NCBI GenBank assembly: GCA_029785085.1
Contig: JAFMAI010000001.1
Coordinates: 112,677-176,676, forward strand
Source: Nitrososphaerota archaeon
Lineage (GTDB): Archaea > Thermoproteota > Nitrososphaeria > Nitrososphaerales > Gagatemarchaeaceae
Length of the DNA: 64,000 nt
Reading direction: 5' to 3'
Of the stretch, positions 27,942 through 38,221 are shown piece by piece. Position 1 is the first letter of the stretch. Each line of letters opens with the position of its first letter. A program made the position numbers and the translations under genes. Under the pieces are notes generated by a model. That model had not been told where the DNA came from. It ran no database searches and was given only the letters and a program-made list of their open reading frames with translations.

Positions 27942-28667
27942 GTGCGCTGCCGGCGAGCAAAACTGCCCACCCAATCAGTAGAGAAGCACCCTCACATTCC
28001 AGCACGTAACGTCCTAGACAGGATAGTCCTGGGAGGGAGCGATGGGGCGATTGAGGGGGTGGCGATGACATCCGCCCTGAATGGAGCCGGCTTGCTGTTC
28101 GGGACGATCGCTGTGGCGGGCATCGCCTTCGCGGCTGCGGGCGCTCTTTCGATGTTCTTCAGCAACTACCTTTCCAGGAGGACGGAGGTGGACTCCCTGA
28201 AGATTGACCTGGCGAGGGAGAGGATGGAGATCGAGACAGAGCCCGAAGAGGAGACGCAGGAGATGGTGGACCTGCTAAAGAGGGACGGCTATGGCGAGCG
28301 CGAGGTCGAAGTGATAATGAGGAGGCTGAAGAAAGACAAAGAGCTCTGGCTTAGAGAGATGCTCCGAAGAGAACTGCGCGTGAACGCAGAAGACGTCAAC
28401 GTAGACCCCTACGGCCATGCGCTCGCCGCAGGCTTGGCGTTTTTCTTGTTTTCCCTTCTTTCGGTTTCCCCATATCTCTTCCAGATTCCTAGGACGGACG
28501 CGCTCGGAACATCGATGATTCTGTCGCTTGTCGCACTGTTCGCCCTTGGTTCTAGGGCGTTCGTACCCAGGAACTTCAGGCCGAGATCCGGCTTCGAATC
28601 AGCGGCCGTAGGAGCCATAGCTGGCCTCCTGCTCTATGTCGTGGGAATCCTGTTCTCAGCGCTCTGA
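27942..28667 (+). CDS. VIT1/CCC1-family (iron/manganese transporter-like) membrane protein
   Basis: DRIVLGGSDGAIEGVAMTSAL motif, C-terminal TM segments. Confidence 0.85.
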   Translation: MRCRRAKLPTQSVEKHPHIPARNVLDRIVLGGSDGAIEGVAMTSALNGAGLLFGTIAVAGIAFAAAGALSMFFSNYLSRRTEVDSLKIDLARERMEIETEPEEETQEMVDLLKRDGYGEREVEVIMRRLKKDKELWLREMLRRELRVNAEDVNVDPYGHALAAGLAFFLFSLLSVSPYLFQIPRTDALGTSMILSLVALFALGSRAFVPRNFRPRSGFESAAVGAIAGLLLYVVGILFSAL

Positions 28668-28722
28668 GAAGCCTCGTTGGGCCGTCGACGGTCCCTGCTA
28701 AGCCTGATCAGCCTCTCGGAGG

Positions 28723-29790
28723 GTGCGATGCCTCTGCCCGAGAGCTACCGGAAAGGACTTGGGTCGGCGCTCTGGCCCTCGAGCCGTGAAGAGGCTCCCG
28801 CTCGGGAAGATCCCAATCGAGATATTGAACGGCACGGTGCTGAAGCTGACCGGAGCAGATTCGGACCAGCTGGTGGCCCGGCCCCGGGCTGGACTGGACT
28901 TTGCGGCGGTCAGGGTCGGAGGCAAGTTCATGGTTGCTTCGGCGGACCCGATAACTGGCGTTTCGGAGAACGTGGGCGCCTACGCCGTGGGCGTGAGCGC
29001 CAACGACGTGGCGACCAGCGGGAACAGACCGCAGTTCGCGGAGGTCGTGATTCTTCTCCCACGGGGGGCGTCAGCTTCAGATCTCAAGCGGATCGCCCTG
29101 CAGGTCCACGGCGCGGCCATGAAGATTGGCGTCACCATACTTGGAGGGCATACTGAGGTCGCCCCTGGCATCGACCATCCAATCATCATGGCTACGGTAT
29201 TCAGCCTGGTGGACAGGTTTGTCACCTCGGGGGATGCCCAAGAGGGCGATGCCATAATGATGACGAAGACCGCGGGCTTGGAAGGGACCGCGGAACTGGC
29301 ACGGGAGTACAGGTTCCACACGAGAGTAAGCGCCTCCACGCTCAGAAGGGCACGGCGGTTCGTCGAACAGGTCGACATAACGAAGGAGGCAGTCGCCTCT
29401 TTCGGGACCGGAAGGGTTCATGCGATGCACGACTGCACCGAGGGAGGTGTCCTGGGAGCGGTCTTCGAGATGTCCCTGGCCTCTGGTCTCGGCTTCATGC
29501 TCGAAGAGGCTGCAGTCCCGGTGGCGCCTGAGACCAGAGAAATATGCGACGCCCTGTCTATCGACCCCCTGCGGCTCATCGGCTCAGGCTCGCTTCTTCT
29601 GGCGGTGGAGCCGGGAGCCGAGGCTGAGGTGGAGGGGGCGTTGCGCGGAGTGTGCAAGGTCACCAGAATCGGCTCATTTGTCAAGGACAGGAGGTCTGTG
29701 GTTGGAAGGGACGGCTCCACGCGGGAACTGAAGAGCGCCCCGCAAGATGAGCTATGGAGAGTGCTCGCCCGACGTAGTGGCCCGAGGTAG
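28723..29790 (+). CDS. AIR synthase-related / HypE-like protein
   Basis: GKIPIEIL, VASADPITGV, GAYAVGVSANDVATSGNRPQF, GGHTEV; start may be GTG at 28786. Confidence 0.85.
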   Translation: MRCLCPRATGKDLGRRSGPRAVKRLPLGKIPIEILNGTVLKLTGADSDQLVARPRAGLDFAAVRVGGKFMVASADPITGVSENVGAYAVGVSANDVATSGNRPQFAEVVILLPRGASASDLKRIALQVHGAAMKIGVTILGGHTEVAPGIDHPIIMATVFSLVDRFVTSGDAQEGDAIMMTKTAGLEGTAELAREYRFHTRVSASTLRRARRFVEQVDITKEAVASFGTGRVHAMHDCTEGGVLGAVFEMSLASGLGFMLEEAAVPVAPETREICDALSIDPLRLIGSGSLLLAVEPGAEAEVEGALRGVCKVTRIGSFVKDRRSVVGRDGSTRELKSAPQDELWRVLARRSGPR

Positions 29791-31329
29791 CGGCTTGGCG
29801 TTCGCGCCGCCTGGAACCCACGTGGAGGAGGTCTGGAGGACCCAGGCGAATTTGTTCTGGAGAGACTTGCTGTAGACCTTGGCCCAGTCGAGACCCACGT
29901 AGTCACACCAGGCCTTGTAAATCCGCGGGTCGATGTAGTTCTTCATCGATGTATTGAGGTTGTAGCTCTTGGTCCTTTCGTAGAACTCGAGCTCCCTCTT
30001 CAGCCTGGGGATGCGCTTGACATCGTTCTTGGCGATGGCATCTTCGAGCTTCTGTTTCTTCTTCCTGTGAGCCTCGTCCCAGGTCTTCGGAGGCGTCCTC
30101 TGGTGGTTGCAGAATATCGCCGCCTGGAGGTTCGCTTCCTTTGCGTGGTAAAGCTTGTCCAGGTCGTCGGCGTCTTTCATGTCTTCCGAACCAAGGTACT
30201 CCCTTGCTTTCGCAGTAGCGTGGTAGGTCCTGAACACCTTCGCCGTGACCCCGGGGACCGTGGAGGAGAGAAACTGGTTGACCATGCTCGAGCTAACGTC
30301 GTGGAATATCTCGTCCCCAGGCTTCTTGCCGTCCATGAACTCATGAAGGTTATCGACGGCTGGCTGAGGGAGGGCCTCCGATTTGTTCCAGGCGACCGAA
30401 TCCTTTCCCAAGAACTTGAACTCTGCGATGTTTCCCCTTAGGCCCACGTGCTCCACTCTCAGGGTGCTGGCGCCTACAGTGTCCGCCTCGTCTTCGTCCT
30501 TCTCGTCCCCTACCCTCATCCCAAGTGCGTCGATCAGATAGCAGACTGTCGCAACCTGCCGCACCCTCTCATCCTTCGACTCGAGGCCTCGAAGTATCCT
30601 GGCTCTGATCTTTCCGAGGTGGGTGCCTACCTTCTTGGCGTTGTCATACTTTGCCTTGCTCCTGGACTGCTGCAGCGGCGAGCTCTCGTGCAACCACACG
30701 TACTTCTCCTTGTCAGTCAGCTTGTCAATCCACTTGGCCATCCACATGGAGTTGTGGTCGTGTACCACGTCCTTCCACTCACCAGGCGGGACCTGTGACC
30801 CCTCGCCGAGATTGAGCACCACATCAGAAGGCTGTGTCCTGGGCTTCCACCTGCCTCGCAGGGGGTGCTGACCCCTGCCCATGAAGAGCCCCGGTGGCTC
30901 GACCATCCAGTTCGCCATGTCCACCTCCTTGCCGTCCAAGACTGCCCGGCCGTACTTTGCCTTCAAGGCTTCTCGCCGCTCTTTTCTCGAGGCAGCCAGC
31001 GCCCTCTTCTCCTCCTTGGACATCCCTTCCTTGGCCGCCTTCTCCGAGTCAATCCTCCGATAGAACTTCGAGAAGTCTACAGCCTCGAACTTGGCTCCCT
31101 CGCACCAGTCAGGGAGCTGCTTTGCGAAATCAGACATGAAGTTGGACCTGAAGACAAGGTCCTGGAAGTAGGGGGTGTCCTTCTTCTTTGCAAAGTTGTA
31201 TGCCATCTCTTCGGCCAAAGGCGAAAGCGACACCTCTCTGCCGCCCACAGAAATGGTAATGCCTTCGGGGACATACGGGTCAGGAAAATTGACTCCGTTG
31301 TGAGAAAGCGTCTTCCAGTAGGCACTCAA
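29752..31329 (-). CDS. eukaryote-like DNA topoisomerase IB
   Basis: 525 aa; VVHDHNSMWMAKWIDKLTDKEKYVWLHESSPLQQ, ALGMRVGDEKDEDEADTVGASTLRVEHV, SYNLNTSMKNYIDPR active-site Tyr region. Confidence 0.95.
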   Translation of the reverse strand: MSAYWKTLSHNGVNFPDPYVPEGITISVGGREVSLSPLAEEMAYNFAKKKDTPYFQDLVFRSNFMSDFAKQLPDWCEGAKFEAVDFSKFYRRIDSEKAAKEGMSKEEKRALAASRKERREALKAKYGRAVLDGKEVDMANWMVEPPGLFMGRGQHPLRGRWKPRTQPSDVVLNLGEGSQVPPGEWKDVVHDHNSMWMAKWIDKLTDKEKYVWLHESSPLQQSRSKAKYDNAKKVGTHLGKIRARILRGLESKDERVRQVATVCYLIDALGMRVGDEKDEDEADTVGASTLRVEHVGLRGNIAEFKFLGKDSVAWNKSEALPQPAVDNLHEFMDGKKPGDEIFHDVSSSMVNQFLSSTVPGVTAKVFRTYHATAKAREYLGSEDMKDADDLDKLYHAKEANLQAAIFCNHQRTPPKTWDEAHRKKKQKLEDAIAKNDVKRIPRLKRELEFYERTKSYNLNTSMKNYIDPRIYKAWCDYVGLDWAKVYSKSLQNKFAWVLQTSSTWVPGGANAKPLPRATTSGEHSP

Positions 31330-31437
31330 GAGCCTTTATGCGGGTTTCTCCTCGTCGTTTATTAAAGTCCACCCGGCTTTTGGCTGAGCTGAGTTATGAG
31401 GGTTAAATAGGAAGTCAGGCTCCAGCGACATTAGCAC

Positions 31438-32163
31438 ATGTGGATCGACTATGTCGGGTCGCGCGTAAGCAGTTTGAGGTCTCCGGCGATGATCGTGGCG
31501 GTCTCGACGTCGATGCCCCAGTATCGCGCGCTCTACTCCCAGGCGCGCGAGCTTGCAGACTACATGCTGAGGAAGATGGAGTTCGAGAGAATAGGGACAG
31601 TCAGGGCCTCCGCATTCCCTCCTGAGGTTCTCCTTCGGGACGATGGGATATCGAGCCTGCCCGAGTGTGGTTTGTATCTGAGCAGGGGGAGACGCGACAC
31701 CATCCTCTTCGCTGGAGACACCAGCCCCATGGACGAGCAATATGAGTTCACCGAGTTCCTCCTTGGGAAGGCGGAGCAGATGGGCGCCGAGGAACTTTAT
31801 TCGGTGGGGGCCAGGTGGACCGAGAACCCCCTCCCCCCCGAGGCGGACCCGCAGGCGCTCGGCTTCGCGACCGATGCTGTCGGTGTAGCCAAGCTGCGAA
31901 AGAGCGGGGTGAAGATTCTCGCAGAGGAGCCTGCTCCCTTCTTCGCTTCGATGGTGGTAGCCATGGCGAAAGACCATGGAATCAGGGGGTACAAACTGTC
32001 GGTCGACCATGGCGAACCGAGCCCTCATGCGAGGTCGGTCGCGAGGCTGCTCGAAGTCCTCGAGAAGCTGGCTGGCTTTCGGGTTGACCTGGGTGAGCTG
32101 AAATCGAAGGCCCTCCCCACCCTCCCTCCTCGCCAGTCAGGAAGCAGCTCCATCTACCACTAG
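31438..32163 (+). CDS. PAC2-family-like hypothetical protein
   Basis: 241 aa with ordinary composition; TATA-like ttaaatag about 27 nt upstream of ATG; family call tentative. Confidence 0.6.
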   Translation: MWIDYVGSRVSSLRSPAMIVAVSTSMPQYRALYSQARELADYMLRKMEFERIGTVRASAFPPEVLLRDDGISSLPECGLYLSRGRRDTILFAGDTSPMDEQYEFTEFLLGKAEQMGAEELYSVGARWTENPLPPEADPQALGFATDAVGVAKLRKSGVKILAEEPAPFFASMVVAMAKDHGIRGYKLSVDHGEPSPHARSVARLLEVLEKLAGFRVDLGELKSKALPTLPPRQSGSSSIYH

Positions 32164-32253
32164 CCTGTTGGCTGCAGCTGGCCGTGTCCGTCTACGAAAG
32201 GAGAAGAGACAGGCAGCATGGCTCCTGACTCAGGTAGGACCTGCTGGGCAGGC

Positions 32254-32742
32254 TCACGCGCCTTTGGCAAGTGTCCTCCCGGTAATGGCCATCGCCAGCC
32301 CAATCCAGTAGGGAAGGTATCCCAGGACAGGGCCGAAGCCCCCCAGCCTGTACGCCGAATAGCCGAAGCCTATGATCAGGCCCAGGAACCCCGCCCCTCC
32401 GCCTAGCCAGACCAAAATCCTGCCTACGGTCACGAAGCGGAGAACGATGGCCAGGCCGCCGATCATCACCGTCAGCCCGCCCAGGGCTATGACCCCTTCC
32501 ACGAGGGTTATCGAGAGCACAGCCGCGCTGGCATAGACCCCGACTAGGAGGTCTGATATTCTCGGCTCGGCGTAACCGAGAGCAGTGTAGAGGAAGCCCC
32601 TGGACGAGTAGCCGCTGGCGAGCATAAGTGCGCCCCCGACCAGCGCAAGGCCGCCTGCGAGGACCCTCCTGAATGCCATCGTCTCCATTTCGTCAGGCCG
32701 ATAGAATAGCGTTTCGTGAGACTGCTGAGTCAGCAGATACAC
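32254..32742 (-). CDS. multi-pass membrane protein, hypothetical
   Basis: four or five hydrophobic segments. Confidence 0.6.
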   Translation of the reverse strand: MYLLTQQSHETLFYRPDEMETMAFRRVLAGGLALVGGALMLASGYSSRGFLYTALGYAEPRISDLLVGVYASAAVLSITLVEGVIALGGLTVMIGGLAIVLRFVTVGRILVWLGGGAGFLGLIIGFGYSAYRLGGFGPVLGYLPYWIGLAMAITGRTLAKGA

Positions 32743-32781
32743 GCTATGTTTATCCGTGTGGCGGGCTCCGCGGGAAAATCA

Positions 32782-33534
32782 ATGCGCCTCGCAAGCAGCG
32801 ACAGACAGCTCCAGAGCACACTCGACTGGGCGCTCGACAGGATGCGACAGAAAGGGTATGCCGTGAAGTCGAAGGTCACCCTCAATGTCGAGCCGAGCCT
32901 CGCCATAATGGGCTATGCCAAGAAGGAAGGCGAGATTCACAAGATCCTGATCTCCGAGTGGGCGCTCGACTCCGAGATGCTTGGAGGGCTCGTCCTGCAC
33001 GAGCTTGCTCATGTCTACTTCACTGAGCGGGGCGCGAGCTCGCACGACAGCGATACTCTGGAAGCGCTCCTGGAGGAGCTGGAAGAGAAGGACGGTTTGA
33101 GGGCGAAGGAGACTGAGTGCCTGATAAACGCGTTCAACCACCTTCAGAACGTGATGGTAGACGACGTGGTCTTCGCAGTCATGGGGGAGAAGGAGAGGGC
33201 GATGGCGAAGAGATTCTTCGCTGAATGGGTGTCAGACAGGCCGTCAGGGGACCCGGTGACCGACACGGAGCTCCTATGCAGAAACGCGTTCGCCGTCGCG
33301 TCGCTCATGAGACGGGGGCTGTTCGACAAGACCAGCGAGATGCACTACAGGAACGAGGCGTTCGTGTCCTCGCTCGGACCCAAGGCAGAGGGCGAATTCG
33401 AATGGCTCGAATCGTTCCTCGCGACCGCGAGTACGGAGTGGGAGGCGGATAAGTTCAGAGACGCCCTGGAGTCGTACTTCGACAGGCTGCTTTCGCTGAT
33501 GCGCGCGTCTTCCAAGCTCGACGACCTCCGATAG
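32782..33534 (+). CDS. putative zinc metallopeptidase-like protein
   Basis: HELAH motif in GGLVLHELAHVYFTERGA; TATA-like gtttatcc upstream; ORF open from 32716. Confidence 0.7.
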   Translation: MRLASSDRQLQSTLDWALDRMRQKGYAVKSKVTLNVEPSLAIMGYAKKEGEIHKILISEWALDSEMLGGLVLHELAHVYFTERGASSHDSDTLEALLEELEEKDGLRAKETECLINAFNHLQNVMVDDVVFAVMGEKERAMAKRFFAEWVSDRPSGDPVTDTELLCRNAFAVASLMRRGLFDKTSEMHYRNEAFVSSLGPKAEGEFEWLESFLATASTEWEADKFRDALESYFDRLLSLMRASSKLDDLR

Positions 33535-33662
33535 CGAGCTCACACCGGGAATCGACCACCGGCGACCGGCAGGTCCCGAGAGGCTCAGGCCACCCCATCC
33601 TAGGCGAACGCTGAAGCCCACGCTCCCTTCGTTTATTAGAAGGGCAGCGCGCCGGACCTCTC

Positions 33663-34121
33663 TTGACCCAAGAGTTCGGGGGCGATGGGAGTCACCCCCA
33701 TCAGAGGGCTCTGAGCGCTGAGGCGCTGGAGAGGAAGTTCCAGGACTTTGGGGAGGTGGCTACGGCGTTCGTGAGAGAGGTGAGCGCCACAGGGGCTTTC
33801 TCCTACAGGGGGGAGACGAGATCCGTGAAGGACAACCTGCGCGTGACGAAGATGGTGTTCAGCAAGTGGTCCATCGAGATATTGACCAGCACATACTCCC
33901 TGAAGACGGCTGGTTTCGCAGACCTGAGGAGGCTGCTCCGCGGGATAAGCCCCCGGGTGCTCTCAAAGAAGCTGAAGGACCTCGAAGAGCTGGGGTTCAT
34001 CCGGAGGGAGGTAATCGGCACGCGGCCACCGAAGGTCAGATACACCCTTTCGAAGAAGGGCGAGGTGCTTGCAAAGCTTGGGGAACCCGTCATCCTCTAC
34101 TTGCGCGAGTCAAGCGGGTAG
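33663..34121 (+). CDS. HxlR-family transcriptional regulator
   Basis: KWSIEILTSTYSLKTAGFADLRRLLRGISPRVLSKKLKDLEELGFIRREV. Confidence 0.9.
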   Translation: MTQEFGGDGSHPHQRALSAEALERKFQDFGEVATAFVREVSATGAFSYRGETRSVKDNLRVTKMVFSKWSIEILTSTYSLKTAGFADLRRLLRGISPRVLSKKLKDLEELGFIRREVIGTRPPKVRYTLSKKGEVLAKLGEPVILYLRESSG

Positions 34122-34127
34122 CGGCCC

Positions 34128-34571
34128 CTAGAAGGAACCCAGCAGGCGCCTGAGCGCGAGGCCGGTCATCGCATAGTTCAGGAAGTACATCGTCATGCAG
34201 ACAGGGCAGACGGCGTGTATGACGCCAAGCTCGAGGTACCACAGATAGAGCGTGAACAGGTTCCCCACCATCAGTGCGGGGACCATCACTTCTCCGTCTA
34301 GCGAGCCTTTCCTACGACCATACCACACCCCGAGCGCGACCATGAGCGGGAACCAGACCAACCCATAGACATAGAGAGGTATGCCGTACGGGCCAGGGGG
34401 GAAAGTCACGTCCCCGCTGGCGAAGACACTCCCACAGGAGAAAAATGCGTTGACGTTGCACACCCTCGATAGCGGAGTGGAGAATGCCGTAATCTCGTCA
34501 TATGCGTGGAAGGTCGCCACCGCCACCCCGACGGCTGCTAAGGCTACGAAGCCCTTGGTCAGACGGTCCAT
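34128..34571 (-). CDS. vitamin K epoxide reductase (VKOR) family protein
   Basis: [48 protein letters not shown]. Confidence 0.9.
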   Translation of the reverse strand: MDRLTKGFVALAAVGVAVATFHAYDEITAFSTPLSRVCNVNAFFSCGSVFASGDVTFPPGPYGIPLYVYGLVWFPLMVALGVWYGRRKGSLDGEVMVPALMVGNLFTLYLWYLELGVIHAVCPVCMTMYFLNYAMTGLALRRLLGSF

Positions 34572-35509
34572 CGTGGGTCAGAGATCCTGGCCGGGACTGC
34601 CACCAGGGCCGTGGATGTCCCCTGGGCTGGCGAGACGTTCGCAAGGGTCGCGGTCGCGTATTGCTGGTTGCATACTGACCCTGGCTGGCCGCCATCTACG
34701 TTGCAGATGGCGCTGATCAGGTAGTTGGCTGCGCCGTCTACCAGCTGCGCGATCGGGCTACCGGGCGTATTGAGTTGAGAAGCTATCTGGGTCCAGTTCA
34801 TGCCGATGATGTTGGGCTGCGATGGGGATGTCAGGTATTGTGATTGGTCGGGGAGCTCGAACTGGGCACCACAATTGACTGCGTATTGGTTGGCTATGTC
34901 GACGAACGGAATGCCTCCGGTTGACTGTGTCGCCGAAGCCGAACACGTGTCGTACTGGGACACGAGGCTGGTCTGGGCCGCTGTGAGAGTCTGCCTCACG
35001 TCGCTCTGGCCTGCCCGGCCGTACTCCTCCACTGCCACGAACGTGATGTAGCTGCTGGTGTAGGTGACGTTCGCGAATGTGAACGTCGGTGTGTTGGCGT
35101 TGAGGTCGGTGCTCGAGGAGAGCATGTACTGAAGGCCGCTGAACGTCCCGAAGTGCGAAAGAGCCACGATAATCGCCCACCTCTCGATGGCGCAGAACGG
35201 GCAGAACTCCCCGCCGACATAAAGGACCTCGGGCTTCCCCCCGGACGTGAGGAGAGAGCCGGAGATCTTGGCGGGGGGAGACACGCCCGTCGGGGTCCCG
35301 ATGGCGTTAAGGGTCGAGTCGCTCACGCCGGTCACCTGGCCGAGTACGGTCTGGGAGACGGGCTGGCCGATGTACTTCGTGTAGGGGTCGCTGCCGGCAG
35401 CAGCGATGAAATAGACTACAACCAACAGAGCTACTACGACGGCGATGACAGAGATCAACAGTATGCGCCTCCTCCTCTGCCTCGCACGCAGGGTCGCCTT
35501 GATGGACAA
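34559..35509 (-). CDS. DUF929 secreted/anchored thioredoxin-like protein
   Basis: N-terminal [29 protein letters not shown] CxxC; overlaps VKOR gene. Confidence 0.88.
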   Translation of the reverse strand: MSIKATLRARQRRRRILLISVIAVVVALLVVVYFIAAAGSDPYTKYIGQPVSQTVLGQVTGVSDSTLNAIGTPTGVSPPAKISGSLLTSGGKPEVLYVGGEFCPFCAIERWAIIVALSHFGTFSGLQYMLSSSTDLNANTPTFTFANVTYTSSYITFVAVEEYGRAGQSDVRQTLTAAQTSLVSQYDTCSASATQSTGGIPFVDIANQYAVNCGAQFELPDQSQYLTSPSQPNIIGMNWTQIASQLNTPGSPIAQLVDGAANYLISAICNVDGGQPGSVCNQQYATATLANVSPAQGTSTALVAVPARISDPRWTV

Positions 35510-35682
35510 CTAAGAGCGACTTCCCCATCGGGTAAATAAAGAAAGCCTCGCGAGGAGTCAGATGTCTGAGCTCCTAACTCTTCGGCACAGACCCAGCCAA
35601 GGGTCACCCGTCAGTGTTGGTGCAACGAACCTGCGAAAGACTGACTTTCCGGCAGCCCACAGCAGCACCCCCGCGTAGTGTT

Positions 35683-37401
35683 CTATGTCCCGGTGATCGG
35701 CTGGATAGGCAGCGGCTCGCCGTGCTCGCCCGCCGCGCAGCCGCAACCTTGGACATGGCCGCCGCGCCTGAGCGTTCCCCTATAGAGACCATCCTCCAGC
35801 TTCCTACCAGTCTTTGCTTCCCACTGTTCAATCGGCATGCCGTACTTCTGCTGTATCCTGTCACGATACCATTCCGGGAGAACATTGAAACTACAAAATG
35901 GTATGATCCTCAGGTCGGGGGTGAGGTAGTGGATGTCGCAGCGCTGAAGCCGCTCCTCATCCTGGTTATATTTATCCTGGAAGTGCATCATCCCGATGAA
36001 CATGCTCTTCAGGTGGAACTGGCCTACTGAGGAGTAGTCGTGCTTCACAAGGGCGTCGGTGAGGAGCTTGGCGAAGCTCAGGCTCTTGGGCTGCTTCTCT
36101 TTGTTCACGAAGGACGAGATCCTTGTAAGGACCTTCGCAGCCACCACATAGCGGTTTGTCCCCGAGTAGATTTCCTCCGTCTTCTCGTCCAAGTACTCAA
36201 CTAGCCCAGGTATGTCGACGAACTCGGGCAGCGGAACGAGCCTCTTCTTGTCTGGGTCGTTGAACACGTATGTCCCTGCCCCGCAGGCGAAGTGGATAGA
36301 GAGCTCATACTGCTCCTTCTTGGTGAAAGCCTCTATGAAGCCTGTCACCGGCGAGCAGGACGGGACGGGGAACCATCCGTCCTTCGATATCATGCCGTTG
36401 GTCTGTTCCTCTATCTTCTCGATGCAGTCTGGTATCGTAATCCTGTACTTCGCCCTTTCTGACTTTGTCAGCCTACCTGTAAGCGAGACAGGCTGGAAGT
36501 TGACCGCGTGGACGGTATCTATGTTGTTCGCGCCGAAGCGGATTATGTCACCTAGCTCGTGGTCGTTGATCGACTTTATGACGGTCGGGACAAGGACTAC
36601 GCCCAAGCCCACTCTCCGGCAGGCGTCGATGGCGTAGGGTGCCTCCCAGTGGTTCTTCGGGTTGGTCTTCGGAGTGACTCCGTCGAAGCTCATGTAGAGG
36701 TTGGAGACCCCGGCGTCCTTCAAGCGCTTCGCAAGGCCCGGATTGAGAGCCAGATTGATGCCATTGGTGTTGAGCTGGATGTGGTCCACCCCTTCTTCCT
36801 TCAGTATCTTGATGATTGTCGGCAGCTCCTCGCGGAGCGTCGGCTCCCCTCCGGTGATCTGTACGGAATTGCCCGCCACAGGTCGCTCCGCCTTCAGCGA
36901 GCGCCCCATCTCCCTTACCTGGTCGAGGGTAGGCTCGTAGACGTAGGCCCCCTCCAGTCCCTTCTTGACGTAGAAGAAACAGTACCAGCAGGTGAGGTCG
37001 CATCTGTTCGTCACTATGATGTTTGAGAGGCCGGTGTGCGACAGATGGTTGGAACAGAGACCGCAGTTCGCTGGGCATGAGCAGACGTCGAGGGGGACAT
37101 TAGCTGCGTGCGTCCCCTTCCCGTCCTTCCAATAGCGCGAAAACTTGCTGTACATTTCATAGGAGCCGAAGTAGAGCTCTTCAGTCTCGCCGTGTTCAGG
37201 GCATGTCTTCGTCATCCAGACCTTGCTGTCCCGCTCGAAGACGATAGCTGGCAGTATCCTGTTGCAGTCAGGGCAGATAGACTGCGTCTGGCGGATGAAG
37301 TTCCCCTTGGAAACTTCTTTCTTCAGTTCAAGGCTGACGTCAGCGATTTGAGCCAAAATAGGTTCGCTGGAGAGTCTCTCCCGCCGAGTGGATATAAGCA
37401 T
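35683..37401 (-). CDS. tes: radical SAM protein, tetraether lipid synthase (Tes, MJ0619-like)
   Basis: CPDC...CPEHG, CSCPANCGLCSNH, CDLTCWYCFFYVKKG, QITGGEPTLREELPTI, long C-terminal domain. Confidence 0.85.
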   Translation of the reverse strand: MLISTRRERLSSEPILAQIADVSLELKKEVSKGNFIRQTQSICPDCNRILPAIVFERDSKVWMTKTCPEHGETEELYFGSYEMYSKFSRYWKDGKGTHAANVPLDVCSCPANCGLCSNHLSHTGLSNIIVTNRCDLTCWYCFFYVKKGLEGAYVYEPTLDQVREMGRSLKAERPVAGNSVQITGGEPTLREELPTIIKILKEEGVDHIQLNTNGINLALNPGLAKRLKDAGVSNLYMSFDGVTPKTNPKNHWEAPYAIDACRRVGLGVVLVPTVIKSINDHELGDIIRFGANNIDTVHAVNFQPVSLTGRLTKSERAKYRITIPDCIEKIEEQTNGMISKDGWFPVPSCSPVTGFIEAFTKKEQYELSIHFACGAGTYVFNDPDKKRLVPLPEFVDIPGLVEYLDEKTEEIYSGTNRYVVAAKVLTRISSFVNKEKQPKSLSFAKLLTDALVKHDYSSVGQFHLKSMFIGMMHFQDKYNQDEERLQRCDIHYLTPDLRIIPFCSFNVLPEWYRDRIQQKYGMPIEQWEAKTGRKLEDGLYRGTLRRGGHVQGCGCAAGEHGEPLPIQPITGT

Positions 37402-37431
37402 TTTAACTTTCCAGAGGGTGAAAAGTTAAAG
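37401..37431. promoter_or_regulatory. inverted repeat TTTAACTTT-11 nt-AAAGTTAAA between divergent tes and trmB-like genes
   Basis: Perfect 9-bp arms at 37402-37410 and 37422-37430, next to gatataag TATA-like element. Confidence 0.65.
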
Positions 37432-37456
37432 ATGGCCCGTGCTGTCGGGCGGGCAG

Positions 37457-38221
37457 ATGACACTGAGCGAACGCGCCACCGTGTCCCTCGAGGCACTCGG
37501 GCTGACGGGGAGCGAAGTGAAAGCCTACGTCGCCCTTCTCAAGGGCGGGACGATGACCGCGAGCGACGTGAGCCGGGAGGCGAGGATACCATACTCAAAG
37601 GTCTACGATGCGCTCGAGTCCCTCCATAGGCACGGCTGGGTGGAGGAACAGAAGAGCAGGCCGACCGTCTACACGGCCAAGCCGCCTGACACGGCCTTGG
37701 AAGAGCTGAAGTCCCGCCAGGAGACCGAAAGGAAGGAGATGGAGCAGGTCGCGCTGGAAGAGCTGATGGGAATATACGTCAGCAGGGGGGAGCAGGAGAA
37801 ACCAGACATATGGATCATGCGGGGGACGAATGAGATTCTCTCGAGAGTGAAGAACCTCCTTCTGAACTGCAGGGCGGAGTTGCTCATCGCCCTACCCGCA
37901 CAACTGGCGCCGTTCACCGACCGGATCGAGCCGCTACTTGCGGCACTTAAGGAGAAGGGGGTGAAGTGCCTGATCCTTACTTCACCTGACCTCCCAAAGG
38001 AGGCAGCCGGTCAACTGGCCAGACACTCGGAACTCAGGACGAGGAAGACTATGTATGGCGGAGGCCTCGTGTCAGATTCGCGCGAAGTAGTTCTCCTGCT
38101 CGGAGGAGGCGAGCAGGGAGGACTCCCTCTGGCCATATGGGCATCGCACCATGGGCTGGCCAGCTTTGCCAAGGACTACTTCGAGTTCCTGTGGAACTCG
38201 CCAGGGACCACCAAGCATTGA
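37457..38221 (+). CDS. TrmB-family transcriptional regulator
   Basis: LEALGLTGSEVKAYVALLKGGTMTASDVSREARIPYSKVYDALESLHRHGWV; TrmB C-terminal region (ORF track starts at 37439). Confidence 0.9.
   Translation: MTLSERATVSLEALGLTGSEVKAYVALLKGGTMTASDVSREARIPYSKVYDALESLHRHGWVEEQKSRPTVYTAKPPDTALEELKSRQETERKEMEQVALEELMGIYVSRGEQEKPDIWIMRGTNEILSRVKNLLLNCRAELLIALPAQLAPFTDRIEPLLAALKEKGVKCLILTSPDLPKEAAGQLARHSELRTRKTMYGGGLVSDSREVVLLLGGGEQGGLPLAIWASHHGLASFAKDYFEFLWNSPGTTKH

Noticed and set aside
34873-35180. Alternative frames over DUF929 (e.g. 34758..35180, 35153..35539)
   Set aside because: Out-of-frame shadows of the DUF929 gene.
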